Of a DNA stretch of 64,000 bases, positions 29,513 through 38,921 are shown piece after piece. How positions within the stretch are numbered: the stretch's first letter is position 1; every line of letters begins with the position of its first letter. This stretch comes from Atopobium sp. Lineage in GTDB: Bacteria > Actinomycetota > Coriobacteriia > Coriobacteriales > Atopobiaceae. The DNA lies in assembly GCA_015259105.1 (NCBI GenBank), contig JABZGZ010000001.1:54137-118136 (forward strand), read 5' to 3'. The notes under the pieces were generated by a model. The model saw nothing but the letters and a program-made list of their open reading frames with translations, did no database searches and had not been told where the DNA came from. The position numbers and the translations under genes are program-made.

Positions 29513-30301
29513 ATGCCTATTACTCCAGCTCGTATGCCACTTTTTGATCACCTGGGAGAACTCCGTCGTCGTGTGACCATTGTGGTGGTATCGCTTTTTG
29601 TTACCGCAATCATTATTTATTTTGCTACACCTGCATTGATTGAGATTTTGATTGACCCTATCAGGGAGTTTTTAACCGATGGTAAGCTTACGGTTATCTC
29701 GGTCCTTGGTGGCTTTAGTATCAGGTTTAAGGTAGCTTTCTTCTTCTCGGTGATTATCTGCACACCTATTATCATCTGGGAGATTATGGCGTTCTTCTTG
29801 CCTGCACTTAACGCTAAAGAGCGCAAGTGGGTTGTTCCTACCGTAGCCGCTATGATTACCCTGTTCTTCTTGGGTATGTTGTTCTGCTACTTCATCATTT
29901 TGAACACCGCAATTGGTTGGATGATTGGCCAGTCGCAGGAGTTTGCAGGAACCATTAATGAGGCAAGCGATTACCTCAACATTATTATGATGTTTGAGAT
30001 TGGCTTTGGTGTTGCGTTCCAGCTTCCGCTGGTCATCTTCTACCTGGCTATTCTTCACCTTGTTCCTTACAAGGACATGCGTGAGCAGTGGCGCTACGTT
30101 TACGTTGGACTGATGATTCTCTCTGCAGTTGTCACTCCTGATGCATCACCTGTCACCATGATTTTGATGTTTGCAGCTCTTATCCTGCTGTACGAAGTTG
30201 CTCTGGCAGTTGCTCGATACGTCATTATTGCCCGCGATGGCAAGGCTGCTCTTAAGTGGAGTCGTGAGGACTACGAGCAGCATGAGCTGGACAAAATCTA
30301 G
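29513..30301 (+). CDS. tatC: Sec-independent protein translocase TatC
   Basis: A 262-residue membrane protein with six helices. Family marks: FDHLGELRRRV at the N-terminus, where the signal peptide is recognised, FSIRFKVAFFF, PALNAKERK, FEIGFGVAFQLPLVIF with the conserved Glu in the membrane, and AVVTPDASPVTMILM. It receives folded proteins with twin-arginine signals. The start could also be the internal MPLFDHL, since neither has a strong ribosome site. The operon with tatA is clear. Confidence 0.96.
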   Translation: MPITPARMPLFDHLGELRRRVTIVVVSLFVTAIIIYFATPALIEILIDPIREFLTDGKLTVISVLGGFSIRFKVAFFFSVIICTPIIIWEIMAFFLPALNAKERKWVVPTVAAMITLFFLGMLFCYFIILNTAIGWMIGQSQEFAGTINEASDYLNIIMMFEIGFGVAFQLPLVIFYLAILHLVPYKDMREQWRYVYVGLMILSAVVTPDASPVTMILMFAALILLYEVALAVARYVIIARDGKAALKWSREDYEQHELDKI

Positions 30302-30334
30302 TAATTCCGCTTTTACTTTGGAGAGTGTTGTTCT

Positions 30335-32848
30335 TTGATTCTAGTTGTTACCGAGAAAAACGACGCAGCGCAGCAGATTGCTCGCCTTCTGTCTGAATCG
30401 GGTAAGCCTGAGGCAGACAAGGTATACAACACTCCTGTTTATCGTTTTAGACGTGGCGGAGAAGACCATGTTGCCATTGGTCTTCGTGGCCATATTTTGC
30501 AGCCTGATTTTCCTTTGGCTCTCAAGTTTGACAAGGAAGAGGGCTGGTACGGAGAAACTGCAGAAGGGGAGCACCTTCCTGCAGACGTTCCAGATGGTCT
30601 TGATCGTCCTCCTTACAAGGTTAAGCGCAAGCCTTTTATGGCCGACGGCGTTGACCTTAAGGGCTGGAAAATCCCTAGCTTGCCCTATTTGATTTGGGCC
30701 CCTGTAGATAAACAACCTGCAGAAAAAGAGATTATTCGAGCACTCAAGAATCTTGCTAAGAAGGCAGAGTCTGTCATCATCGGTACAGACTTTGACCGCG
30801 AAGGTGAGCTTATTGGTTCTGATGCGCTTGCTCAGGTTCTCTCGGTTAATCCTAATCTGGCAGTATTTCGTGCTCGCTACTCTGCCTTTACCAAGACAGA
30901 GATTGAGACCGCCTTCAATAACCTGGTAGACCTTGATTACAACCTGGCTGCCGCAGGCGAGTCCAGACAGTATATCGACCTTATCTGGGGTGCCGTACTG
31001 ACCCGTTATCTGACCACCGCACGTTTTGGCGGTTTGGGTAATACGCGCTCTGCTGGTCGTGTTCAGACTCCTACGCTGGCACTTGTTGTTGAGCGCGAGC
31101 GTGAGCGCCTTGCATTTAAGCCAGAAGACTATTGGGTCATTTCGGGTGTTGCTGCTCCAGAAGATGATGCGGAAGCAACCTTTAAGATGGTTCATCAGAC
31201 CGCAAGGTTCTGGGATCAGGCGGAAGCAGATGCAGCTTACGCAGTTGTTAAGGATCAAACGCAGGCAACGGTTGTCGAGATTGAGTCTCGTAGCAGAAAG
31301 CAGCAGCCACCAGCCCCATTTAACACTACGTCGCTCCAGGCAGCTGCAGCTGCAGAGGGTATCTCGCCAGCTAGAACTATGCGTTTGGCAGAGTCTCTGT
31401 ACATGGACGGCTTGATTTCATACCCTCGTGTTGATAATACCGTCTATCCAAGTTCGCTTGACTTGAAGGACTGCGTTCGTACGCTGTCTGCAGTTCCTCA
31501 GTATGCGCCTACCTGCAAAAAGCTTTTGGGTCAGCCAAAGCTTCACGCCACTCGTGGCAAGCAGGAGTCTACTGACCACCCACCAATTTATCCAACAGCG
31601 GCAGCAAATCCAGATGCTTTGCAGCCCGCAGCTTGGAAGCTCTATAACCTGATCGCTCGAAGGTTCCTAGCAACCCTTATGGGTCCAGCTACTATGAGTG
31701 GCACTAAGATTACGCTTGATGTCGCAGGTCAGCCCTTTGTTGCAAATGGAACGGTCTTGGCTGAGCCAGGCTTTAGAGAGATTTATCCCTTTGGTCTTAA
31801 GAAAGACGATCAGATTCCTGATGTCGGCGAGGGAGAGATCGTCTCCATTAAGTCTTTGTCGCTTGATGCTAAGCAGACAGAGCCACCTGCTCGCTACAGC
31901 CAGGGCAAACTTATTCAAGAGATGGAGAAACGCGGTCTGGGTACAAAGTCTACGCGTGCCTCCATTATTGATACGCTCTACCAGCGTAAATATCTCAAAA
32001 ATGATCCTGTTGAGCCAAGTCAGCTTGGTATGGCAATTGTTGATGCACTTTCGCAATTTGCACCACACATCACCTCGCCTGATATGACGGCAGAGCTTGA
32101 GTCCGATATGACAAGCGTTGCTGAGGGCAAAGATACGCGTGACGGCGTTGTTACTCACTCAAGAGCGCTGCTTGCGGGCATGATTGATACGCTCATTGAT
32201 CATAAAGAAGACTTGTCTGAGGCCATTGCTGATGCGGTCACTGCTGACGCAAAGGTGGGAACCTGTCCTAAGTGCGGCAAAGATCTGGTTGCTAAGAGCT
32301 CACTGAAGACTCGTGGAAGCTTTGTAGGCTGCATGGGTTGGCCAGACTGCGATGTTACCTATCCGCTGCCTCAGGGACGCGTAGAGCCGCTTGAGGGAGA
32401 GGCTGGCGTCTGCCCAGAGTGTGGTGCACCTCGCGTAAAGGTTCAACCGTTTAGACAGCGCGCGTATGAGACTTGCATCAATCCAGCTTGCCCTACAAAC
32501 GCAGAGCCAGACCTTATTGTGGGCGAGTGTCCAACCTGCAAAGCCAATGGCAAGCATGGCGACCTGGTAGCGCACAAGTCCGAGCGCACGGGTAAACGTT
32601 TTATTCGCTGCACTAACTACGAGGAGTGCGAGACCAGCTATCCTCTACCAGCTCGTGGAAAGCTCGAGAAGACCGATGAGGTCTGCTCAGACTGCGGTGC
32701 TCCTATGGTGGTTGTTACTACCCAGCGCGGTCCTTGGAAGCTGTGTCCAAACTACGATTGCCCTGGTAAAGAAAAGAAAACTGCCCCGCGTAGAGGCGCT
32801 CGTAAGAGTGCTAAGAGCACTAAATCCACCAAGGCAGCAAAAAAGTAA
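30335..32848 (+). CDS. topA: Type IA DNA topoisomerase I with four zinc ribbons (archaeal-type motifs)
   Basis: An 837-residue topoisomerase starting at TTG, with GGAGAG nine bases upstream. The toprim domain begins MILVVTEKNDAAQQIA and has TDFDREGELIG. The active-site tyrosine motif is GLISYPRVDNTVYPSS, the form seen in the archaeal-type TopA branch, rather than the usual bacterial ITYMRTDS. Four C-terminal four-cysteine ribbons follow (from about residues 647, 689, 730 and 773) before a Lys-rich end. It relaxes negative supercoils behind moving polymerases. Confidence 0.95.
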   Translation: MILVVTEKNDAAQQIARLLSESGKPEADKVYNTPVYRFRRGGEDHVAIGLRGHILQPDFPLALKFDKEEGWYGETAEGEHLPADVPDGLDRPPYKVKRKPFMADGVDLKGWKIPSLPYLIWAPVDKQPAEKEIIRALKNLAKKAESVIIGTDFDREGELIGSDALAQVLSVNPNLAVFRARYSAFTKTEIETAFNNLVDLDYNLAAAGESRQYIDLIWGAVLTRYLTTARFGGLGNTRSAGRVQTPTLALVVERERERLAFKPEDYWVISGVAAPEDDAEATFKMVHQTARFWDQAEADAAYAVVKDQTQATVVEIESRSRKQQPPAPFNTTSLQAAAAAEGISPARTMRLAESLYMDGLISYPRVDNTVYPSSLDLKDCVRTLSAVPQYAPTCKKLLGQPKLHATRGKQESTDHPPIYPTAAANPDALQPAAWKLYNLIARRFLATLMGPATMSGTKITLDVAGQPFVANGTVLAEPGFREIYPFGLKKDDQIPDVGEGEIVSIKSLSLDAKQTEPPARYSQGKLIQEMEKRGLGTKSTRASIIDTLYQRKYLKNDPVEPSQLGMAIVDALSQFAPHITSPDMTAELESDMTSVAEGKDTRDGVVTHSRALLAGMIDTLIDHKEDLSEAIADAVTADAKVGTCPKCGKDLVAKSSLKTRGSFVGCMGWPDCDVTYPLPQGRVEPLEGEAGVCPECGAPRVKVQPFRQRAYETCINPACPTNAEPDLIVGECPTCKANGKHGDLVAHKSERTGKRFIRCTNYEECETSYPLPARGKLEKTDEVCSDCGAPMVVVTTQRGPWKLCPNYDCPGKEKKTAPRRGARKSAKSTKSTKAAKK

Positions 32849-32855
32849 ACGTATG

Positions 32856-32883
32856 ACGGTGCATCGAGAGGTGCACCGTTTTC
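32856..32883 (+). terminator. Rho-independent terminator after topA
   Basis: An 8-bp stem ACGGTGCA / TGCACCGT with an eight-base loop is followed by TTTTC, eight bases after the stop codon. Confidence 0.75.
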
Positions 32884-33036
32884 GGAAGAACGAGCGTCCC
32901 TCTCCAACGCCCGCTCCATACGTATTTTTACCCATTTTTGAGCACTTTTCATGTGGAAATGCGCAAAACCTTTAGAATATTCATGGCGAGAAACACAATC
33001 TGCCTGTATCGTGAGATAGTTAAGAGGGAGGGAAGC

Positions 33037-33696
33037 ATGAACAAAAGCACACGTACATCACAAGGTTTGTTTATCACGCTTGAAGGCGTTGATGGCTGTG
33101 GCAAGTCAACACAAGCTTCTCTTCTGCGAGAAGACCTTGAAGCTCTTGGCTTTGACGTGGTCTTTGTTCGCGAGCCCGGTGGAACTGCTATTTCTGAGCA
33201 GATTAGAGGCGTTGTTCTTAACCCAGAAAACGGCATGATGTGTGATGAGTGTGAGCTGTTGCTCTACGAAGCAAGTCGTGCTCAGCTGGTGGGGGAGGTT
33301 ATCCGCCCAGCTCTAGCTGCCGGCAAGGTTGTCTTATGTGATCGCTTCTACGATTCCACCTATGCGTATCAAGCAACTGGTCGCGGTCTTGATACAGACC
33401 TTGTACACCGTGCAAATCGTTTGGGAAGCTGTGGGGTTTCTCCTGATAGAACCCTTGTCTTTATGCTTGAGCCAACAGTTGCTCATGCACGTGCTACGCA
33501 AAATGATGCCGATAGGCTAGAAGCAGAAGGCGTTGCCTTCCAGGAGCGTGTTTTTGCTGGTTATAAACAACTTCTGCAAGATGAGCCAGAGCGCGTAAAA
33601 GCTGTTGATGCAGATGGCAGTATTGACGAGGTTCGCGCACGTACTCGTCAGCTGTTAGCTGATCTTATTCCTGGTATTTGTGAGCTTGGTGAGTGA
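33037..33696 (+). CDS. tmk: Thymidylate kinase
   Basis: A 219-residue kinase that converts dTMP to dTDP. P-loop LEGVDGCGKSTQ near residue 17, the DRX motif in VLCDRFYDSTYAYQATGRG, the dTMP-binding FVREPGGTAISEQIR and the lid region are all present. ATG 33037 has GAGGGAGG upstream; a longer frame from 32938 has no ribosome site. It heads the tmk-holB-ricT gene run, and holB follows directly. Confidence 0.96.
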   Translation: MNKSTRTSQGLFITLEGVDGCGKSTQASLLREDLEALGFDVVFVREPGGTAISEQIRGVVLNPENGMMCDECELLLYEASRAQLVGEVIRPALAAGKVVLCDRFYDSTYAYQATGRGLDTDLVHRANRLGSCGVSPDRTLVFMLEPTVAHARATQNDADRLEAEGVAFQERVFAGYKQLLQDEPERVKAVDADGSIDEVRARTRQLLADLIPGICELGE

Positions 33697-33703
33697 CGCG
33701 TTT

Positions 33704-34873
33704 ATGACTCAAGAGAGCACACATACTACTCAAAACACCTATCCACTTCCTCAGGCACTTACCCGTCTTCAGGATCAACCTCAAGTTCAAAATCTGCTCG
33801 CGCGTGCACTGCATGAGCATAAGCTTGCTCATGCCTATCTGTTTGTAGGTGCTCCTGGTTCTGGTAAAGGCCTTGCGGCCAAGGCTTTAGCGCAGTGTGT
33901 GCTCTGTGCTCAAGGTGGCGACGCTGCCTGTGACGACTGCATTCGTATTTCTCGCGGTACCCACCCTGACGTGCACGTACTTACTCCGGCCTCCGCAAAT
34001 GGCTATCTTATTGAGCAGATTCGTCAGCTCATCGCTGATGTTAGTCTGGCGCCTATGCGCTCAACTCATAAGATTTATGTGATTGACCGCGCTGATTTGC
34101 TCAGAGAAAACTCAGCAAATGCACTGCTCAAAACTATTGAAGAGCCACCTGCAGACACCATCTTTATTCTGTCTGCACGTTCTTCTTCTGCGGTGCTCCC
34201 CACCATTGTTTCTCGTTGTCAGGTAGTTGCGTTTAGAACACTCACTGACGCTGCTGCTAAAGCTGCTATTATGCGAGAGATTTCCGCCACAGAGCAGGAA
34301 GCTCGTATTGCGCTTGCAGCAACAGGGACCCCTGGTAGAGCTGTGGAGTTTTTGCAGTCTTCTACGCGAAAAAACATTCGCAGACAGCTTATTGATGTTT
34401 TTGGTAACCTGCTCAGAAATGACTCGTGGGATGTACTTACTTCCGCAAAAGAGCTGATAGAAGCTGCAAAAATTCCTCTTGGTGACGTAAGACGTGCCCA
34501 AGAAGAAGCGCTTGCTCAAAATGAAGACTTTCTTACCAGTGCTGCGTTAAAGCAGGTTGAGGCGGCAAATAAGCGAGAACTCACAGCGCGCGAGCGTTCG
34601 GGTATCATAGAAATGATGGCAATTCTGGAATCACTTCTTCGCGACGTACTTTTATGTTGCGAAGCAGTTGATGAAGAGATAGTAAATACGGATGCAGCAG
34701 GCATTATTGACCGCGTTGCATCTCAAACTCATACCCAGGGTGTTTTGGGGGCTCTTGCCGCGGTGCAAGAGGCTCAATACAACCTGGATCGCTCTGTTTC
34801 TCCCCAGCTAACCCTTGAGGTTATGCTGCTGCATATCAAGGAGGCACTTACATGCCCACCGTTGTCCCGGTGA
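33704..34873 (+). CDS. holB: DNA polymerase III delta' subunit
   Basis: A 389-residue clamp-loader subunit. Seen: HAYLFVGAPGSGKGLAAKALA (P-loop), a zinc site of four cysteines (CVLCAQGGDAACDDC), DVHVLTP, the SRC sensor in IVSRCQVVAF and ENSANALLKTIEEPP. The start is uncertain: GTG 33689 or ATG 33704, the former overlapping tmk. The 3' end overlaps ricT by 22 bases, so the two are translationally coupled. It helps load the sliding clamp at the replication fork. Confidence 0.93.
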   Translation: MTQESTHTTQNTYPLPQALTRLQDQPQVQNLLARALHEHKLAHAYLFVGAPGSGKGLAAKALAQCVLCAQGGDAACDDCIRISRGTHPDVHVLTPASANGYLIEQIRQLIADVSLAPMRSTHKIYVIDRADLLRENSANALLKTIEEPPADTIFILSARSSSAVLPTIVSRCQVVAFRTLTDAAAKAAIMREISATEQEARIALAATGTPGRAVEFLQSSTRKNIRRQLIDVFGNLLRNDSWDVLTSAKELIEAAKIPLGDVRRAQEEALAQNEDFLTSAALKQVEAANKRELTARERSGIIEMMAILESLLRDVLLCCEAVDEEIVNTDAAGIIDRVASQTHTQGVLGALAAVQEAQYNLDRSVSPQLTLEVMLLHIKEALTCPPLSR

Positions 34874-36405
34874 AATTTGAATACGCCGCGCGCGACCTTT
34901 GGTTTGACCCAAAGGATTCCGGCGTTCTTGAAGGTGACCACGTTATCTGCCAGACCGAGCGCGGTCTAGAGATTGGTCTTGCTGTTGCTGATCCTCGTGA
35001 GATTTCTCAGGAGGAGTTTGAGTACAAGACAAATAAAGCCGAGCTTAAAGACGTTGTTCGTGTAGCAACCGAAGAGGATCTATCTCGCGCAGAAGAGCTT
35101 GCCGCTAAGGGCGAGGCTGCGCTTCCTGTGTTCAGGAAGTTTGCTGTTCAAGAAGAACTTGAGATGAAGCCTATTGGTGTCGAGTACCTTTTTGATGGCG
35201 AGAAGGTCGTGTGTTATTTCTCGGCTGATGATCGTGTAGACTTTAGGCAGCTTGTTCGTGAGCTTTCTCATGAGCTTCACGAGCGCATTGACATGCGTCA
35301 GATTGGCGTTAGGGAAGAAGCAGCGGTTATTGGTGGCTACGGTCATTGTGGACAAGAGCTCTGCTGTAGAAGGTTTGGTCTCTCTTTTGAGCCAGTTTCT
35401 ATCCGCATGGCAAAAGAGCAGGATTTGCCTCTGAACTCCACTAAGATTTCTGGTGCTTGTGGCCGCTTAATGTGCTGCTTACGCTATGAGTTTGAAGCCT
35501 ATCGCGATTTTAAGAACCGTGCTCCAAAGCGCAATGCTGTCATTGAGACTCCTTTGGGTATGGCAAAAATTGTTGAGTACAACACGCCAAAAGAGGAGAT
35601 TGCGCTTCGTCTTGAGAGTGGCAAGGTGGTACGTATTCCTCTTGCTGACATGGACACATCTCCTGCGGCTCAGCAGAAGTCGGAAGACCTTGGCTGTTCT
35701 TGCAGGCCAGACAGCGTTTCTCGCACTGCACTTGAGCGCCTTGAATCTGTTGAGGTTCAGATGGCGCTGGCAGAGCTTGATAGGGCAAATGGTCTGATTG
35801 TTGATGAAGAGCCAGAGATTAACCCTGATCTCTTTGTCACAGAGTCTCCAAGGCGCAAGCGTGATCGCTCTGAGCAGAGCTCTGCAAATAGGCAGGAAAA
35901 TGCTAGGAACTCTGGAGCAAGAAACGCTCGAGAAGAACAAGGCGCTCAAAGTTCTTCTCGCACCCGTCGTGTAAGAACTTCAAAGAATGCTCAGGTAAAT
36001 CCTGGTTCTAGTACTTTTGATGCTTCAACAGATACACTTCGTCGCACCCGTCGCCGTCATCACGCAACAGAAGAAAGTACTGCAAATACTCAGACTCCTC
36101 AGAAGAATGAGCAGGGTTCAGCTTCTGCACAGAAGCAGCCACAGGGTAAGCGCTTTAGAAGGACAGATGCTCCTCAGGCACCACAGAAAGCCGATGAGGC
36201 ACAGGCTTCGGTTCGTGTAAAAAGGACTCGTCGTCCAGGTGATAGGGCGGGCATGAAGACCCAGAGCGCTCCACAGAATACTTCTGGTTCTAACGGTGCA
36301 CCTAACGCTGCATCTAAAGATGCTCAGCCACAAAACGCTGCACGCCGTAGACATAGAAGAGCTGGACGCGATGATCGCGGTCACGGTTCAAAGGACAACG
36401 CGTAA
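34852..36405 (+). CDS. ricT: RicT/YaaT-like PSP1-domain protein with Arg-rich tail
   Basis: A 517-residue protein. Residues 1-~290 form the PSP1 domain with the cysteine cluster GHCGQELCCRRFG and GACGRLMCCLRYE, plus a CSC pair, matching RicT, an iron-sulfur subunit of the Ric (YlbF-YmcA-YaaT) complex that controls RNase Y activity. From about residue 325 the tail is Arg/Gln/Ser/Asn-rich, low-complexity and basic, absent from B. subtilis YaaT and possibly RNA-binding. CAAGGAGG precedes ATG. Its position next to holB matches Firmicutes. Confidence 0.93.
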   Translation: MPTVVPVKFEYAARDLWFDPKDSGVLEGDHVICQTERGLEIGLAVADPREISQEEFEYKTNKAELKDVVRVATEEDLSRAEELAAKGEAALPVFRKFAVQEELEMKPIGVEYLFDGEKVVCYFSADDRVDFRQLVRELSHELHERIDMRQIGVREEAAVIGGYGHCGQELCCRRFGLSFEPVSIRMAKEQDLPLNSTKISGACGRLMCCLRYEFEAYRDFKNRAPKRNAVIETPLGMAKIVEYNTPKEEIALRLESGKVVRIPLADMDTSPAAQQKSEDLGCSCRPDSVSRTALERLESVEVQMALAELDRANGLIVDEEPEINPDLFVTESPRRKRDRSEQSSANRQENARNSGARNAREEQGAQSSSRTRRVRTSKNAQVNPGSSTFDASTDTLRRTRRRHHATEESTANTQTPQKNEQGSASAQKQPQGKRFRRTDAPQAPQKADEAQASVRVKRTRRPGDRAGMKTQSAPQNTSGSNGAPNAASKDAQPQNAARRRHRRAGRDDRGHGSKDNA

Positions 36406-36833
36406 TGTATACGCTTAAGACTGAATATGCCTTTGACTCAGCGCATTTTCTTACCAACTACTATGGCAAGTGTGAGAATCTGCATGGTCATCGCTGGCAT
36501 GTGACTGCCTGCATTTCAACTGCAGAGCTTGGTGAGGCTGGTACAGAAAAAGATATGGTTATGGACTTTGGTGTCTTTAAGCGCAAGGTCCGCGCATTGT
36601 GTGATTCCCTTGATCATACGTTTTTGATTGAGGAAGGTTCTCTCTCTGAAAAGACGCTAACCTGTCTTAAAGAAGAGGGTTTCTCGCTCACTATTTTGCC
36701 GTTTAGAACAACAGCAGAAAACTTGGCAAAGTATCTCTTTGAGCAACTTGAGGCAGAAGGTTTGCCCGTCTCTTCCGTTGAGGTTGATGAGACCCCTAAC
36801 AATTGCGCCATATATTCAAAAAATATGAAGTAA
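36405..36833 (+). CDS. queD: 6-pyruvoyl-tetrahydropterin synthase / QueD-like protein
   Basis: A 142-residue T-fold enzyme. The zinc ligands are visible in SAHFL and NLHGHRWHV, and the catalytic cysteine in GKCENLHGH. VMDFGVFKRKV and DHTFL follow, with the substrate-binding Glu near the end (VEVDETPNN). QueD makes carboxytetrahydropterin on the queuosine pathway, while other family members make pterins; no queC, queE or folE is adjacent. The start shares a base with the ricT stop (TAATG), so they are coupled. Confidence 0.88.
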   Translation: MYTLKTEYAFDSAHFLTNYYGKCENLHGHRWHVTACISTAELGEAGTEKDMVMDFGVFKRKVRALCDSLDHTFLIEEGSLSEKTLTCLKEEGFSLTILPFRTTAENLAKYLFEQLEAEGLPVSSVEVDETPNNCAIYSKNMK

Positions 36834-36926
36834 CCTGTTGTATTTTAAAGCTTGTGCGAGCAACGCAACCTCGATGGGTATACTCTACGTATGTAGAGGT
36901 TTTATCTTTTGGCGAGGTGGAATTTC

Positions 36927-37967
36927 ATGGCTCACGGAGCATTGCGGGGTGTCAATTTAACCGGTTGGCTTACGCTTGAACCGTGGGTAACTCCTGAGCC
37001 GTTTGCACGCACGGGCTGCGTTGATGAGGCTCAGCTCATTAAAGCACTGGGCGTTGAGGACTACCACAATCTTGTTAAAGCGCATCGTTCTTCATTTATC
37101 CAGAGTTCTGACTTTGTCAGTATTGCCGCACGTGGTTTTAATGCGGTAAGAATTTCTGTGCCTTGGTACGTTTTTGATGAAGAAGCTGCAGGGACTCCAT
37201 ATGTTAGCTGCATTACCGAGCTTGATAGAGCTCTTGAATGGGCAGAAGAGCTTGGCTTGCACGTTATTTTTGTACTGGCGGTAAATCCAGGTTTGCCTGA
37301 TGGCTTGAATGACCAGCCAGGTGGTGCTCCGCGTACCAGAATTTCTGGGGAGAAGTCGCTTTCTATTCTGCATAAGCTTGCCCTTCACTACGCTCACCGC
37401 AGCGGCTTTTATGGCATCGAAGTAGCTGATGAAGTTAAGCCTCGTGTGCGCAAGGGCTTTAAGCTCACAGATGGTATTCCTGGCCATTCTCTTAGAAACT
37501 ATTATCGTCGTGCTTATGAGGCTATTAGATTTGTGGCAGGAGAAGAGCCTGTGGTCATTCTTCCAGATGGTGGTTGGCCTCAGGGATTTAGGCGTTTTAT
37601 GAGCCAGCAGGCCTATCAAAACGTTTGGCTTGACGCACACCTTGATAAACCCTGCGAGGGAATTGATTGTTCGGGTCCTCGCGGTGTACAGCAGCTCATT
37701 GATAAAAACGAAGCGTATTTGAAAGCCTCTGCTTCAGGCGGTCTACCGGTCATGGTGGGCAAGTGGTCAGCATCACTGCCAAGCATTGACGGCGCTATGA
37801 CGGCAGAGGGAAGAATTGCACTTGAGCGCATTTACACTTCCGGCCAGCTCAAAGTGTACAATACGTGTCCTGCATGGTTCTTCCAGACCTGGAAGACCTC
37901 TGCATTTTTAGCTGCATGGGACGCACGCGTTGCACTTGCAACGTTTGAGAGGGGAATGCTCGAGTAA
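36927..37967 (+). CDS. GH5-like glucanase homologue with altered catalytic residues
   Basis: A 346-residue protein close in layout to exo-beta-1,3-glucanases of glycoside hydrolase family 5 (RGVNLTGWLTLEPWVTP, FNAVRISVPWYVF, GLHVIFVLAVNPG). No signal peptide is seen, so it should be cytoplasmic. The acid/base region reads YGIEVADEVKP where active enzymes have NEP, and the nucleophile motif reads VMVGKWSASL where active members have GEWS: Lys (AAG at 37761-37763) replaces Glu. It is probably inactive or altered. GAGGTGG precedes ATG 36927. Its stop overlaps rsmI. Confidence 0.8.
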   Translation: MAHGALRGVNLTGWLTLEPWVTPEPFARTGCVDEAQLIKALGVEDYHNLVKAHRSSFIQSSDFVSIAARGFNAVRISVPWYVFDEEAAGTPYVSCITELDRALEWAEELGLHVIFVLAVNPGLPDGLNDQPGGAPRTRISGEKSLSILHKLALHYAHRSGFYGIEVADEVKPRVRKGFKLTDGIPGHSLRNYYRRAYEAIRFVAGEEPVVILPDGGWPQGFRRFMSQQAYQNVWLDAHLDKPCEGIDCSGPRGVQQLIDKNEAYLKASASGGLPVMVGKWSASLPSIDGAMTAEGRIALERIYTSGQLKVYNTCPAWFFQTWKTSAFLAAWDARVALATFERGMLE

Positions 37968-38842
37968 TGACAGAATCTACTCTTTTAGCAGGTAAACTGT
38001 CTATTGTGGGCACGCCTATTGGTAACCTTTCGGACGCGTCACCGCGCGTTAAAGAAACGCTTGCAGCAGCAGATGTCATTTTATGTGAGGACACGCGCGT
38101 GACCTCAAAGCTCCTCTCGGCATTTGACATTCATGTACCGCTACAGCGCTGTGATCAAAATATTATTGAGTCGCAAATTGAGCCAACGCTTGAGAGGCTT
38201 CGTGCAGGTCAGCGCGTTGCATTCGTGTCAGATGCGGGCATGCCAGGCATCTCTGACCCAGGTCAGCATTTGGTTGATGCGGCGCTTTCAGAAGGCCTTG
38301 CTACGGAGGTTATTCCGGGACCTTCTGCAGTGACCTGCGCGCTTGTTGCATCGGGCCTGGCAAGTGACCATTTCTTCTTTGAAGGTTTCTTGCCTAGAAA
38401 GCACGGACAGATTATTCAGCGCTTGAAACAGCTTGCATCAATTCCTGGCACTATTGTGCTGTATGAGTCTCCGTTTAGGGTGCTCGCAACGGTTGAGACC
38501 ATAGCCGAGGTGTTTCCAACCAGGCAGGTGGCTCTTGTCAGAGAGCTTACAAAGCTGCACGAAGAAGTGGTGCGCGACGTGGCTTCTTGTCTTGTTGAGA
38601 CGCTTGCTGCAAAAGAGAACCTCAAAGGCGAGTGTGTTTTGGTTATCGCGGCTCCCACAGATGAAGAGCTTGCCGCTACATCATCGCAGGTAGAAGGAGA
38701 GTCTCAGCTCTCGCTTGAAGATGCAATAGAGGCTGGTCTTGCTGCTGGTACGAGAAAATCAGCCCTGGCCAAGGAGCTTTCTCAGAAGTTTGGTATTGCG
38801 CGTGACGAGGCATATCAGGCAATTCTTGCTCACGAGGCATAA
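37967..38842 (+). CDS. rsmI: 16S rRNA (cytidine-1402 2'-O)-methyltransferase RsmI
   Basis: A 291-residue SAM-dependent methylase of the tetrapyrrole-methylase fold. Seen: LSIVGTPIGNLSDASPR, EDTRVTSKLL, FVSDAGMPGISDPGQ, VIPGPSAVTCALVASGL and FFEGFLPRK. It methylates the ribosome decoding centre. The start overlaps the stop of the GH5-like gene (TAATG), so expression is coupled. The gene position between holB/ricT and metG is the same as yabC in Bacillus. Confidence 0.95.
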   Translation: MTESTLLAGKLSIVGTPIGNLSDASPRVKETLAAADVILCEDTRVTSKLLSAFDIHVPLQRCDQNIIESQIEPTLERLRAGQRVAFVSDAGMPGISDPGQHLVDAALSEGLATEVIPGPSAVTCALVASGLASDHFFFEGFLPRKHGQIIQRLKQLASIPGTIVLYESPFRVLATVETIAEVFPTRQVALVRELTKLHEEVVRDVASCLVETLAAKENLKGECVLVIAAPTDEELAATSSQVEGESQLSLEDAIEAGLAAGTRKSALAKELSQKFGIARDEAYQAILAHEA

Positions 38843-38921
38843 TCACCATACCAACACAAAGAACGCCCAGCATTTGCTCTATACTGGATAAGTTATTGCA
38901 ACTTACACAAAGGGAGTCATT

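Noticed and set aside
30341..31258. 305-codon minus-strand frame inside topA
   Set aside because: It mirrors the codon pattern of topA and has no start signals.
37967..37967. Frameshift between the GH5-like gene and rsmI
   Set aside because: The TAATG overlap is an ordinary coupled stop/start; both proteins are complete.
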